A DNA stretch of 19,000 nt, from contig DMNR01000224.1 of assembly GCA_003452655.1 (NCBI GenBank), forward strand, positions 1 to 19,000, read 5' to 3'. This stretch comes from Actinomycetota bacterium. Lineage in GTDB: Bacteria > Actinomycetota > Actinomycetes > S36-B12 > UBA10799. Position 1 is the stretch's first letter. Every line of letters starts with the position of its first letter. The notes under the pieces were generated by a model. The model was not told the origin of the DNA. It searched no databases and saw only the letters and a program-made list of their open reading frames with translations. Of the stretch, positions 1-8,300 are shown piece after piece. A program made the translations under genes and the position numbers.

Positions 1-1
1 G

Positions 2-1048
2 ACCGCCCTGACCGGCAACCGCATCGCCGCCACCACCGGCCTTCGGTGCGGGATGGATTGCCGAAGCACGGTCATCGCCCGGTATCTGTCCACCGGCAGT
101 CCGGACTCCGGGTTTGCCACCAACGGACAGCTCAGCCTGCTCACCCAAGGGACCGACCAAGATCCGGCGACGGTTTGGACCCCGCCGGTCATCGCCCGGG
201 ACGGGTCGATGATCACCATGGGCGGCGGGCGCCTGGTGCGCTACGCCCCGGACGGCACGGTTGCGAGCGACGCAGCAAGCGCAAACACCTTCGTGCCGGT
301 GGCGGTGACGCCGGATGGGCGCATCGTGGGTCGCACCGACGTGTTCGTCTCACGCGGCAGCTGGAAGCGCACGGTTGCGCTCTACGGTCCGGACGGATCG
401 ATCGATCCGAGCGTCCGCCCGGTAACGTCACTCGGCAGGACGGTGCCAGCGGTGACCGTGGCCCGCGGGTCGGTGTGGGTTGCGTTCCCGACCGCCGCAC
501 GTCGTGGCGTTCCGGCTGGGCTCAGTGTGCGCCTGGTGCGCCGTCCGCTCGACGGCGGTGCCGGGATCGCCACGCGCGTGTCGGTGCAGTCGCCGGGCAT
601 CCGGCGAACGGTGACGTCGGTCGACAAGATCCTCGTCGGCCGCGCCGGGCGCGCCACTGTGCTGTGCCAACTGACACGTCGCCAGCTGTTGGTGGGCATC
701 GCGGCCGACGGCTCACTGGACCGGCGCTTCGGGTCACGCGGGTTGCTGCCGCTGGAGCAAGCTGGTGCACGTGTTCACGCAGCTGCCGTCCAGCGCGACG
801 GACGGATCGTGGTGGCCACCGCTGTGCCCTCCCCCACAGAGGATGGCGGCACATTCGTGGTGCGGCGTCTCAGTGCACTGGGTCGCAGTGACGCGACCTA
901 TCCCCCGCGCCGCTTCACGCTGTCGGACAACATTCTGGGCCAGGACGTTGCTATCGACGACGCCGGACGCGCCGTCATCGGATTCGGTGCGCTGGCACCC
1001 AACGCGGCGACTGGACGTCTGCGCCTGCTTCGCCTGCTCGGCGAGTAG
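2..1048 (+). CDS. Delta-60 repeat protein, 5' end missing
   Basis: This reading frame is open from the first bases of the window, so the gene starts upstream and only its last 348 or so codons are present; it ends at TAG 1046-1048. The protein carries degenerate delta-60 repeats (blocks of about 55 residues around the pattern G-x-x-D-x-x-F-G-x-x-G), for example near SPDSGFATNGQ at the start and DGSLDRRFGSRG about two thirds along, alternating with short DGR-I-V strands. Delta-60 repeats are thought to form a beta-propeller-like extracellular fold of unknown ligand. No membrane anchor is visible at the C-terminus, which ends LRLLRLLGE. It is convergent with a second delta-60 gene and the two share a hairpin. 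An internal ATG at 53 gives a shorter open frame, but the repeat pattern and coding bias continue upstream of it. The family call is good; a specific role cannot be given. Confidence 0.8.
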   Translation, partial: TALTGNRIAATTGLRCGMDCRSTVIARYLSTGSPDSGFATNGQLSLLTQGTDQDPATVWTPPVIARDGSMITMGGGRLVRYAPDGTVASDAASANTFVPVAVTPDGRIVGRTDVFVSRGSWKRTVALYGPDGSIDPSVRPVTSLGRTVPAVTVARGSVWVAFPTAARRGVPAGLSVRLVRRPLDGGAGIATRVSVQSPGIRRTVTSVDKILVGRAGRATVLCQLTRRQLLVGIAADGSLDRRFGSRGLLPLEQAGARVHAAAVQRDGRIVVATAVPSPTEDGGTFVVRRLSALGRSDATYPPRRFTLSDNILGQDVAIDDAGRAVIGFGALAPNAATGRLRLLRLLGE

Positions 1049-1056
1049 AAGCCGAC

Positions 1057-1081
1057 GGGGCCGGGGCATCACCCCGGCCCC
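1057..1081. terminator. Perfect 10-bp hairpin between convergent genes
   Basis: Arms 1057-1066 (GGGGCCGGGG) and 1072-1081 (CCCCGGCCCC) are perfect reverse complements around the 5-base loop CATCA. The hairpin starts 8 bases after the stop of the upstream gene and ends 6 bases before the stop codon of the opposing gene, the expected place for a bidirectional terminator. There is no T-run on either side, as is common for GC-rich bacteria, so the call rests on the stem and its position. Confidence 0.75.
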
Positions 1082-1087
1082 CACGCC

Positions 1088-3610
1088 TCAGCCGCGAAAG
1101 ACTCCGCCGATCGCAACCCCGGAGGCGTTGCCGATGAGCACCCGGAACCTGGTGTCGGTGGCGCGGGCGCTTGTGCGCACTCCGAGCAGCTGACGTCCCA
1201 CCAGGGCGGGCACCGCTCGACGACCGACAGTCACCCAGCGTCCGGACCGCAGCGTCTGGACCGTCATCGTCGTGGAGCGAAGCCCGCGGGCGAGCACGCT
1301 GGCGCGGAAGGTGGTGCGGTTGATGCGCCGCGGCGAGGTTGCCCGAAGCGGCTGCACCCCTTTCAAGCGAATGACCGCCGAGTCCTGGGACAGGTACCAC
1401 GGCGCGGCGAGCAGGCGACCGTCGGCCATCAGCTGCATCCGTCCGGCAAGACCGTTGCCGACGACGCGCTCGGCAATCACGCGACCGGCCACATCAAGGT
1501 GCGCGACCCGATCGGTGGAGAGACGTCGAGCGTCGATCACGAGTGACCCGTCGGGCACGACGGCGACTCCCGTCACCACATCACCGTAGGTCATGCGCCC
1601 ATCGCCGGAGAACGTCGGGTCGGGAACCATCAACCGCGTCAGGCGCCGGATTGTCGCCGTCGGGGACCCACCCGCCAGGATCAATCGGCCGCTGCGATCA
1701 GTGGCGGCTGCCGTGACGTTGCCACCGGCAAGGCGCAGCACCCCAGCGGTGCCGACCGACGGGTCGAGTCCACCGGACGTGGTGAACCGCACCACGGCGG
1801 CACCGTCGCCCAGGACTCTGCTCGCCACCAGGTAGCCGGCTGACGAGACCGACAGCTCGAGCACGCCGGTGAATTGTCCGGGAGCGACGAGTGCCGATGC
1901 ACTGCCGCCGGTGCCGAACGTGGTGTCGGGGGTGCCGTTGGCGTTCAGGCGATCGAGCAGGATGGAATCCCCGGTGCCGTGGGCGACCAGGTACCTGCCG
2001 TCCGGCAGTCGCTCGATGTCACCGACCCGGCTGGGGAATACCACCGAACCACCGGATCCGAATCCAGATACTGGGGTGCCGAACGGGCTGACCAAGTGGA
2101 CGCGCCCTGCGTTCAGCACCGCGAAGTTGCCGGTGGCAAAGCGAACGATGCGGGTTGTCGAAATGCTGAGCCCCGGCGCCTCGATACGGCTTCCGCCCCG
2201 CGTGACGCTGGGGCCGAAGTTGGTGTCCTGTGCGCCACGCGGAGTGAGCATGCTCATCGTGATGCCATCGGCTTCGGCTCCGGCAACCAGCACGCGGCCG
2301 GCCGGATCGGCGGCGATCTCCGGGAACGACACACCGGCACGGTAGGAGCCGGAGTAGGTGACGTCGGTGACGGTCGGGGTGCTTGCCATCGCGTCGGCGT
2401 GCGCCACGGTGCAGATGGACGATCCGCCCGAGGAGGTTGGCGAGGTGGGGATGTGGATCTGCGTGGCGTCGATGGCGACATCCGATGCGGGCCGCACCCC
2501 GGCGGTGTCGGCGACAAACCGCACTTGGTCACCCACACCGTTGGCATCGGTTCGCGCAACCCACACTCCCCAGCTGGACGCCCATCCCACCATGACCAGG
2601 CTCCCATCGGGGCGGCGGGCGATCGTGTCGCCGGAGACGTAGGTGCTGGGCCACGGGAAGCTTCGAACAATGTCGCCGCCGGCGAAGGTGCCGTCGACGC
2701 GTCCGTCGGCGTTGACGCGGTAGGCGATTGCGGGTGCCGGATCGACGGAGCGCGACCCGATGACCGCCACTTTGCCGCTGCCAACGAGGGCGAAGTCCTG
2801 CAGCGCCAGAGGGCTGAGTGCCGGCAGGTCGGCGGTACCGTCGCCGGAGTAGGTGGTGTCGCGGCGGCCCGTGGCGGTGAGCCGCACAAGTTGCGCGGGG
2901 TTGTTCTCGGGCGTGTACAGCACGTAGAGCCGTCCATCGCCCATGAACCTGATTCGACTGATGCGAACGTCATCAGCAACCCCGGCAAACGAGAACACTC
3001 CGTTGGACCCGAAGGCGGTGTCACGGCTGCCGTTGGGGCGAAGCATCAGGACCCGAGACGACGTTGTGGTGGAACCGTTGGTGGCCAGGCCGACGGCGAC
3101 TTGTCCACGTGTGCCGACGCCGATCGTGTCGTAGAAGTTGACGCCGGTTGGGAGCGCCACCACACCGCTTCTGCCGAAGGTGGTGTCGCGTGCACCGGTG
3201 GCGGTCACCTTGACCAGGAACGACTGTGGCCCTGCGACCGTCGACATGTCACCGAGCACCACGTACCCGGCACCGGCCTGGGCTGCGTAGCGCGGGATGA
3301 ACGAGCCCGCGCCGATCGGGATGCGCACGCTGTGGCTGATCGCCCCGCCCGCACGACGGCGCACCCGCGTGAGCACCGTGCGTGAGCCGTCGCCGCTGGT
3401 GGTGAGGTACTCAAGGCGCCCGTCGCTCAGGATGCGAAGCCCCAGCATCGGGGCCGTTGTGGGAACGTCGAGCCCCGCCCAGGGAACACGCGAGAAGGCC
3501 TGCCCGCCGCTTCCGAAGCTGGTGTCGGGACTCCCGAATGCGCCAAGCGCGGCGCCCGCAGGCGCGAGGGTCAGGACAGCTGCTGCAACGGCTATGCGCG
3601 TGCGTCTCAC
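1088..3610 (-). CDS. Secreted delta-60 repeat protein
   Basis: An 840-residue exported protein. A GTG start at 3610-3608 is chosen over the longer frame from 3709 for three reasons: GGGAGG lies 6 bases upstream, the protein then begins MRRTRIAVAAAVLTLAPAGA (a clean signal peptide with likely cleavage after ALGA), and a promoter falls inside the longer version. The mature part begins with the repeat core SPDTSFGSGGQ and carries about ten delta-60 cores, such as RDTTFGRSG, RDTAFGSNG, PDTTFGTGG and PDPTFSGDG. The last 80 or so residues lack repeats and look like a beta-rich C-terminal domain (RSGRWVTVGRRAV) common in secreted actinobacterial proteins. No LPxTG or membrane anchor is seen, so it is probably released or held non-covalently. 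It is monocistronic and convergent with its paralogue at 2-1048. The ligand and role are unknown. Confidence 0.85.
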   Translation of the reverse strand: MRRTRIAVAAAVLTLAPAGAALGAFGSPDTSFGSGGQAFSRVPWAGLDVPTTAPMLGLRILSDGRLEYLTTSGDGSRTVLTRVRRRAGGAISHSVRIPIGAGSFIPRYAAQAGAGYVVLGDMSTVAGPQSFLVKVTATGARDTTFGRSGVVALPTGVNFYDTIGVGTRGQVAVGLATNGSTTTSSRVLMLRPNGSRDTAFGSNGVFSFAGVADDVRISRIRFMGDGRLYVLYTPENNPAQLVRLTATGRRDTTYSGDGTADLPALSPLALQDFALVGSGKVAVIGSRSVDPAPAIAYRVNADGRVDGTFAGGDIVRSFPWPSTYVSGDTIARRPDGSLVMVGWASSWGVWVARTDANGVGDQVRFVADTAGVRPASDVAIDATQIHIPTSPTSSGGSSICTVAHADAMASTPTVTDVTYSGSYRAGVSFPEIAADPAGRVLVAGAEADGITMSMLTPRGAQDTNFGPSVTRGGSRIEAPGLSISTTRIVRFATGNFAVLNAGRVHLVSPFGTPVSGFGSGGSVVFPSRVGDIERLPDGRYLVAHGTGDSILLDRLNANGTPDTTFGTGGSASALVAPGQFTGVLELSVSSAGYLVASRVLGDGAAVVRFTTSGGLDPSVGTAGVLRLAGGNVTAAATDRSGRLILAGGSPTATIRRLTRLMVPDPTFSGDGRMTYGDVVTGVAVVPDGSLVIDARRLSTDRVAHLDVAGRVIAERVVGNGLAGRMQLMADGRLLAAPWYLSQDSAVIRLKGVQPLRATSPRRINRTTFRASVLARGLRSTTMTVQTLRSGRWVTVGRRAVPALVGRQLLGVRTSARATDTRFRVLIGNASGVAIGGVFRG

Positions 3611-3638
3611 TGTGGGCCTCCCAGGCGTGTGTCCGTAC

Positions 3639-3667
3639 AGGGTAGATCCCTTTGGTCGAGAGGCCAA
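3639..3667 (-). promoter_or_regulatory. Promoter of the secreted delta-60 gene
   Basis: Reading the minus strand, TTGGCC (3667-3662) is followed after 17 bases by TACCCT (3644-3639), a fair -35 and a TANNNT -10 for a housekeeping sigma factor. Transcription would begin near 3632 and give a leader of about 22 bases that contains the GGGAGG ribosome binding site (about 3617-3622) of the GTG start at 3610. The element lies inside the longest possible reading frame, which supports the shorter start. Confidence 0.5.
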
Positions 3668-3693
3668 CTTTTCGGCTTTTGGGCGCGCGGGGG

Positions 3694-3855
3694 TTAGAAC
3701 TTCTCCCATCGCAGCCAGGCTGCAGCGAAGTCCGCATCGGAGGCTGCCACGCGGATCTCAAGAAGCAGGTCAAACCTGAGAGCGCGACGCACAACCCTGG
3801 ACCGGTCGTAACGACAGATCTCATAAGGCCTCGTTGTGTCGGCAGCTCCCACCAT
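3694..3855 (-). CDS. Small hypothetical protein (53 aa)
   Basis: A short frame starting at ATG 3855-3853 and ending at 3694. It begins 11 bases after the stop of the glycosylase-like gene, with AGGGG four bases before the ATG. The protein starts MVGAADTTRPYEICRYDRSR and continues with alternating hydrophobic and charged residues (RALRFDLLLEIRVAASDADF) and an acidic/aromatic end (AAAWLRWEKF). This suits a small alpha/beta domain rather than random translation. The tight spacing and good ribosome binding site suggest co-transcription with the upstream gene, perhaps as a small partner. I do not recognise the family, and a longer in-frame start exists upstream but overlaps the neighbour. Confidence is moderate because of its length. 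Confidence 0.5.
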   Translation of the reverse strand: MVGAADTTRPYEICRYDRSRVVRRALRFDLLLEIRVAASDADFAAAWLRWEKF

Positions 3856-3866
3856 GGTCCCCTGGG

Positions 3867-4631
3867 CTATCGCCCAGCTGTTTTCAAGGACTTCGCAATC
3901 GCTCGTCCCAAATCCCCCTGTTGTTCGATGGTGAGCCCCGCGCGAGCGAGAGTCTTGTTCCACCCCGCGAGCCACATCGGAGCAGGCGACGAATCAGAGC
4001 AACCGGTCCACCAGGTCACTCCGTTGATGTCCCCGGAGTCATGGATTTCACCGCCAACCAAGGATCGGACGTTCAGCCCGACGGTTGCGCTGGAACAGAT
4101 CACCGTGTCGATTTCAAATGACGTCAACTGCCATCGGAGAAACGTCCCATCTACGGCCAACAGCGCTTCACGTTCATGGCGTGCCAGGCTCGACCATGTC
4201 GGTTTGGTGGCCTCTTGGACAAGATCGAGGTGCACCGCTGTGCCATCGTTGAACCCGCCTCCGAGCGCGCTTAGAACGCGATCCAGAGGGCGAAACCACG
4301 CATATTGATTGCGTGCATGGTAGTTGGACTGGCTGTCCAAGATCGCGCGGCATTGGGCGTCTGTGAGATCGCCTCGGCTGTGTGCGCCGACCGTCTCCAA
4401 CGTTTCAAGTCGCCGACGTTCCCGGGAAAGCTGGACCCCTGACTGGTCCAAGTACTCGCGGTGACTCGGATTGAGTCCCACCGTTGCGACGGTCGCGGAC
4501 TCTATTCGGCCGAACATGAGCACTGGAGGCGTACCCGGAACAGACTGTGCGGACGGACTACGCCGAAGCCTGTCCAGCATTTCCGGCGACATGAGAGATC
4601 CGACAACCGAACGATTCATGCGCACAAGCAT
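3867..4631 (-). CDS. Uracil-DNA glycosylase-like protein
   Basis: A 254-residue soluble protein. The segment TVATVGLNPSHREYLD (about residues 48-62) resembles the first active-site loop of the uracil-DNA glycosylase superfamily, where MUG-type members have G-x-N-P. It is followed by RRLETLE, an aromatic NQYAWFRPLDRVL block, HLDLVQEATKPTW (134-146) and a hydrophobic strand VICSSATVGLN (177-187), in the order I know from an uncharacterised UDG-like family with a GLNPS loop. The usual HPS-type second motif is not clear; MWLAGWNKT near 219-227 is in the right place. If active it would remove a modified or mismatched base from DNA. Starts at 4631 (ATG) and 4619 (ATG) are both possible and neither has a strong ribosome binding site. 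It is followed by a 53-aa gene. The superfamily call is by motif only, and the substrate is unknown. Confidence 0.5.
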   Translation of the reverse strand: MLVRMNRSVVGSLMSPEMLDRLRRSPSAQSVPGTPPVLMFGRIESATVATVGLNPSHREYLDQSGVQLSRERRRLETLETVGAHSRGDLTDAQCRAILDSQSNYHARNQYAWFRPLDRVLSALGGGFNDGTAVHLDLVQEATKPTWSSLARHEREALLAVDGTFLRWQLTSFEIDTVICSSATVGLNVRSLVGGEIHDSGDINGVTWWTGCSDSSPAPMWLAGWNKTLARAGLTIEQQGDLGRAIAKSLKTAGR

Positions 4632-4697
4632 GCCATGGAAGATCCCGCTTCCAACATGTGGCTTTGTGCCACGTGAAGCACGTAGTGTCTTCGGTAA

Positions 4698-4913
4698 CTG
4701 TCACCAAAACGTGCAGCAGACCCGATTTATGTCGCGACGCCTGGCAGCATCGACGACGACACGGTCACCACTGACCACCTGCTGTGGCTGCTCGATCACG
4801 TCATGGGTCTGAAAGCTGTGCTCGGACAGCGCATCCGTGCCCTCGACCTGAGTACTCCGCGTCACGGCGACGAAGCAAGCCCCGCGGCAGGAACAGCACG
4901 ATCCGCCATGTGA
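4698..4913 (+). pseudogene. 3' remnant of a DUF4268-type gene
   Basis: Plus-strand frame 4698-4913 has no usable start near its beginning (TAA at 4695-4697 lies just upstream) and ends at TGA 4911-4913. Its translation contains IYVATPGSIDDD, then WLLDHVMGLKAVLGQRIRALDLS. This aligns with the C-terminus of the intact DUF4268 gene at 10924-11913 (VFISTPGSIDDD, WLVERVFRLREVFGDRVTALDLS) with one single-residue gap. The match runs to the shared ALDLS, where the intact gene stops; the remnant has about 19 further residues (TPRHGDEASPAAG...). DNA identity is only moderate, for example GGCAGCATCGACGACGAC against GGCAGCATTGACGATGAC, so this is the relic of a separate homologue and not a recent duplication. 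The 5' two thirds of the gene are gone. Confidence 0.7.
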
Positions 4914-4917
4914 TGGG

Positions 4918-5316
4918 CTACCTGTACTGACGTCGCTGCGCTGACACGAGCAGCGCCCTCGTCTCGTCGTCCAGGTCAGCAACGAAGACCTCTACGCCCC
5001 ATAAGCGCAGGGCCTCCGCGAGCCACGCATCACCGAGCACCCCTGTTACAGCGCCACTGTCGGCGAATGCCAGGATCAACCGAGCGTCCGCATGAAAACG
5101 ACGTAGCGTGATGAGCTTCAGCGCGTCCCGTGCCACCTTGTGGACCTGACCCCCGCGAAGTGAACCTTGATGTGCGAAGACCTCGACGAAGATTGAAAAG
5201 TCGGCAGCCCCGCCATCCACCTCGACGCGGGAGGCATCGCCGAATGGCAGTTTCATCGGCCCGAGCGGGAGACCCACGTGCCGGGCAACTTGGGCAAGCA
5301 CCAGCGGCTCGACCAT
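4918..5316 (-). CDS. Small nuclease-like hypothetical protein (132 aa)
   Basis: The ATG at 5316-5314 is preceded by AGGTGAG at good spacing, giving a 132-residue protein starting MVEPLVLAQVARHVGLPLGP. A longer frame continues upstream but only antisense to the large helicase gene, so it is not used. The centre reads VEVDGGAADFSIFVEVFAHQ, then GGQVHKVARDALKL. This pattern of acidic residues, an E-x-F strand, and a lysine followed by an amphipathic helix is reminiscent of compact PD-(D/E)XK restriction-type folds, though no strict E-x-K is present. Later strands LILAFAD and GVEVFVADLDDE suit an alpha/beta core. It is divergent from the TM0106-type gene with only 81 bases between starts, so the two may share a regulatory region. 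The coding call is good; the nuclease suggestion is weak. Confidence 0.6.
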   Translation of the reverse strand: MVEPLVLAQVARHVGLPLGPMKLPFGDASRVEVDGGAADFSIFVEVFAHQGSLRGGQVHKVARDALKLITLRRFHADARLILAFADSGAVTGVLGDAWLAEALRLWGVEVFVADLDDETRALLVSAQRRQYR

Positions 5317-5397
5317 CTGTTGCTCACCTGAATCGCTCGCATGAATGGACACCCGGCGACTATATCGTCGGCCCGACGCCGTTGGCAGAATGCGCAG

Positions 5398-8300
5398 GTG
5401 TACGAGCACCTGCTGACGCCGTCCAAGATCACCGCTTGGCTTGACTGCGCCCATTATCTGACGCTTCGGCGCGAGGTCGACGAGGGGACTCGATCGGAGC
5501 CCACTGCCATGTTTGGCGAGATGGCGAAGATGCTTCTTGACAAGGGCAACGAGCACGAGCAGCGTGTGCTGGCCGAGTACCGGGCGTTGGGTCGCTCCGT
5601 CTACGAAGTGCCTGAGCGGCACAAGGGCGAGTCGTTCTCGGCATGGGTGAGCCGTGTCGGCCCGGCGTTGTCGCTCGGGCACGACGTGCTGTACCAAATG
5701 CCCTTCGTGCACAACGGAATCCGCGGCATCGCCGACTTTCTGGAGAGGACGACCACCGCCGACGGGTCGACCATCTACGAACCCGTCGATGCAAAGTTGG
5801 CCCGCCAGGGGGCGAAGGTTGGCCATGTCCTCCAGCTGTGCTTCTACGCCGAGGCCATCGCCGAGCAGACCGGCCACCTCCCTGAGAACCTCCACGTCCA
5901 CCTGGGATCTGGGCGTCGTGAAAGTGTCCGCACCGCCGACGTCATCGCATATTGGCGGCGCCTGCGAGTGCAGCTCACGGCCGTTGTGAGCAGTGGCCCA
6001 CTTACCGAGACTGTCGCGGAACCGTGTGCCCACTGCGACTTCTGTGAGTTCCGCAGCACCTGCGAGGCGCAGTGGCGGGCCGATGATTCCCTCATCTACA
6101 TCAGCGGAATCCGCAGCGCGGACCGAGTCGTTCTGGCTGCAAGGGGCGTATCCACGGTCGGCAGCCTGGCGGAGGCGGCTAACACGTCGTTCGGCCTGGA
6201 TCCACCACGCGAGGCACGGCTCGTCCGTCAGGCCAAGCTACAAGTCCAGGCGCGCCTTGCACCTGCGAACCCGCCCCCGTTCGAATTGATCGAGCAGGCT
6301 CAAACGGACCCAACCCTGATCGCAGACACCACAACACCGACGGTGAAGGGATTTGCTGCGCTCCCTGAACCCGATCACGGCGACATCTTCCTCGACTACG
6401 AAGGCCACCCGTTTTGGTCTGCAGAGGCCGGACTCTTTTTTCTCTTCGGCTGGGTGGAGCGCAACGTCGCCGGCAACTGGGAGTACAAGGCGATCTGGGC
6501 ACACGACGCCGATGATGAGGCCGCCGGCGTCAAGTCACTTGTCGACTACGTGCGAGCGAGGCGTCAAGACCACCCGGGAATGCACGTCTACCACTACAAC
6601 CACACCGAACGCAGTGCGCTTGTCCGGCTCGCGACGGACCACGGGGTCGCGGAGATCGAGGTCGAGGAACTCGTCAACAGCGGAGTCTTCGTTGACCTGT
6701 TCACCGTGCTCACAGGCGCCATGCAAGTGGGGGTGGAGTCCTACGGGCTGAAACATGTGGAGCGGCTGACCGACTTCACGCGTGGTCACGACATTGACCG
6801 GGGCGCCGGCGCAGTTGTGGAGTACGAGCGATGGATGCGTGATGGCAACAACACGCGCCTCGATCGGATCGCGCGATACAACGAGGACGACGTCCGCGCC
6901 ACGCTTGCACTGCGCGACTGGCTCGTCTCGCATCGCCCGACCCAAGTCGACTGGCGGGCCGCGTTCCTGGAGTCAAGAGGGGCTGACGAGAAACTCGGGC
7001 AACGAATTGAACAGCTCTGCGGCCACCCGCTCGGGTCTGCCGAGCATCTGATGGGTGACCTTCTGAGCTACTGGCGGCGGGAGCGGCGCGTCTTGGCCGC
7101 CGAGTGTCTGCGCCTGTCGAGTGCCGACGAGCAAGATCAGTTTGAGTCCCCGCAAGTGATCGCAGGGCTTGAGTTCGGTGGCCTTGAGCAGCGGGTCACA
7201 TCGAAAGGTAATCCGGGAAAGTGGCCGTCCGCAGTTTTCAAATTCCCGGATCAACCGATCTCACCCGATATCAGTCCTGATGCCAGTCTCATCGTCGCGA
7301 AGTGCGAGCAAGAGTGGGCCTTCTTCACGCTCAGGAGCCTCGATCGCATCGACCGCACCCTTGAGGTTGCTTGGACCGACAAGCACGAAGAGTTCGGGAT
7401 CACCCCGACCGCGCTCACGTTCTTTGCCAACGTGTCGGAGAAGCCCAAAGACGCAGCGCTCTGCGATCTTGCGGACCGCATGATCGCTGGCGACACGTCG
7501 TCGGTCGGCCTCGCCATCCTGCGACGGGAGCCTCCCAAGTTCCTCGACGGTGGTGGCCCTCATGACGGCAGGTTTGTCGGGGAGCACGACGCCATCTGCG
7601 GCTGGGTCTCACAGCTCGACCAGAGTTACCTGCCCATCCAAGGTCCGCCGGGGACCGGCAAGACATTCATCGGCGCGCAGATCATCCGAGCGCTTGTGCG
7701 CCAAGGCAAGCGTGTCGGCGTCACGGCAATGAGTCATCAAGCGATCGACAATCTGCTGCAGGCCGTGGTCGATCAATGGGACGCGGATGACCCAACGCTG
7801 CGCGCCGTCCACAAGGCGAAGGACGGCAGCGCCGCCAACGTGGACTACCTCAGCGACAACAAACGCTGCGCGAACGGCGAGTACGACATCGTCAGCGGCA
7901 CGCCGTGGCTCTTTGCCAGTGATGCGATGCGTGCCAAACCGGTGGACGTGCTCGTGATCGACGAGGCTGGGCAGCTGGGACTTGCGGACACCCTTGCCGC
8001 CACGGTCTCCGCCTCAAGCGTTGTCCTGCTTGGCGACCCGCAGCAGCTTCCGCAGGTGGCGATGGCAAACCATCCGAATGGCGCCGGGCTCAGTGCGCTT
8101 GAGCACCTGCTCGGCCCGAACGAGCGTACGTTCCCACCCGAGCGGGGTGTTCTTCTTGACGTGACCTGGCGCATGCATCCGGCGATCTGCCAGTTCATCT
8201 CGAACGTGATGTATGACGGCCGACTTATCGCCCATCCGCACTGTGCCCAGCAGGGGACCGCAGGGGGAACAGGGCTGCGCTGGATCCGAGCGCACCACAC

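Noticed and set aside
1874..3385. Long plus-strand open frame (503 codons)
   Set aside because: It is antisense to the delta-60 gene, and the translation is rich in Gly/Arg/Asp without any domain pattern, as expected from GC-rich DNA.
5317..6033. Upstream extension of the 132-aa minus-strand gene to a 371-aa frame
   Set aside because: This part is antisense to the TM0106 nuclease domain, whose motifs are clear; the ATG at 5316 has its own ribosome binding site.
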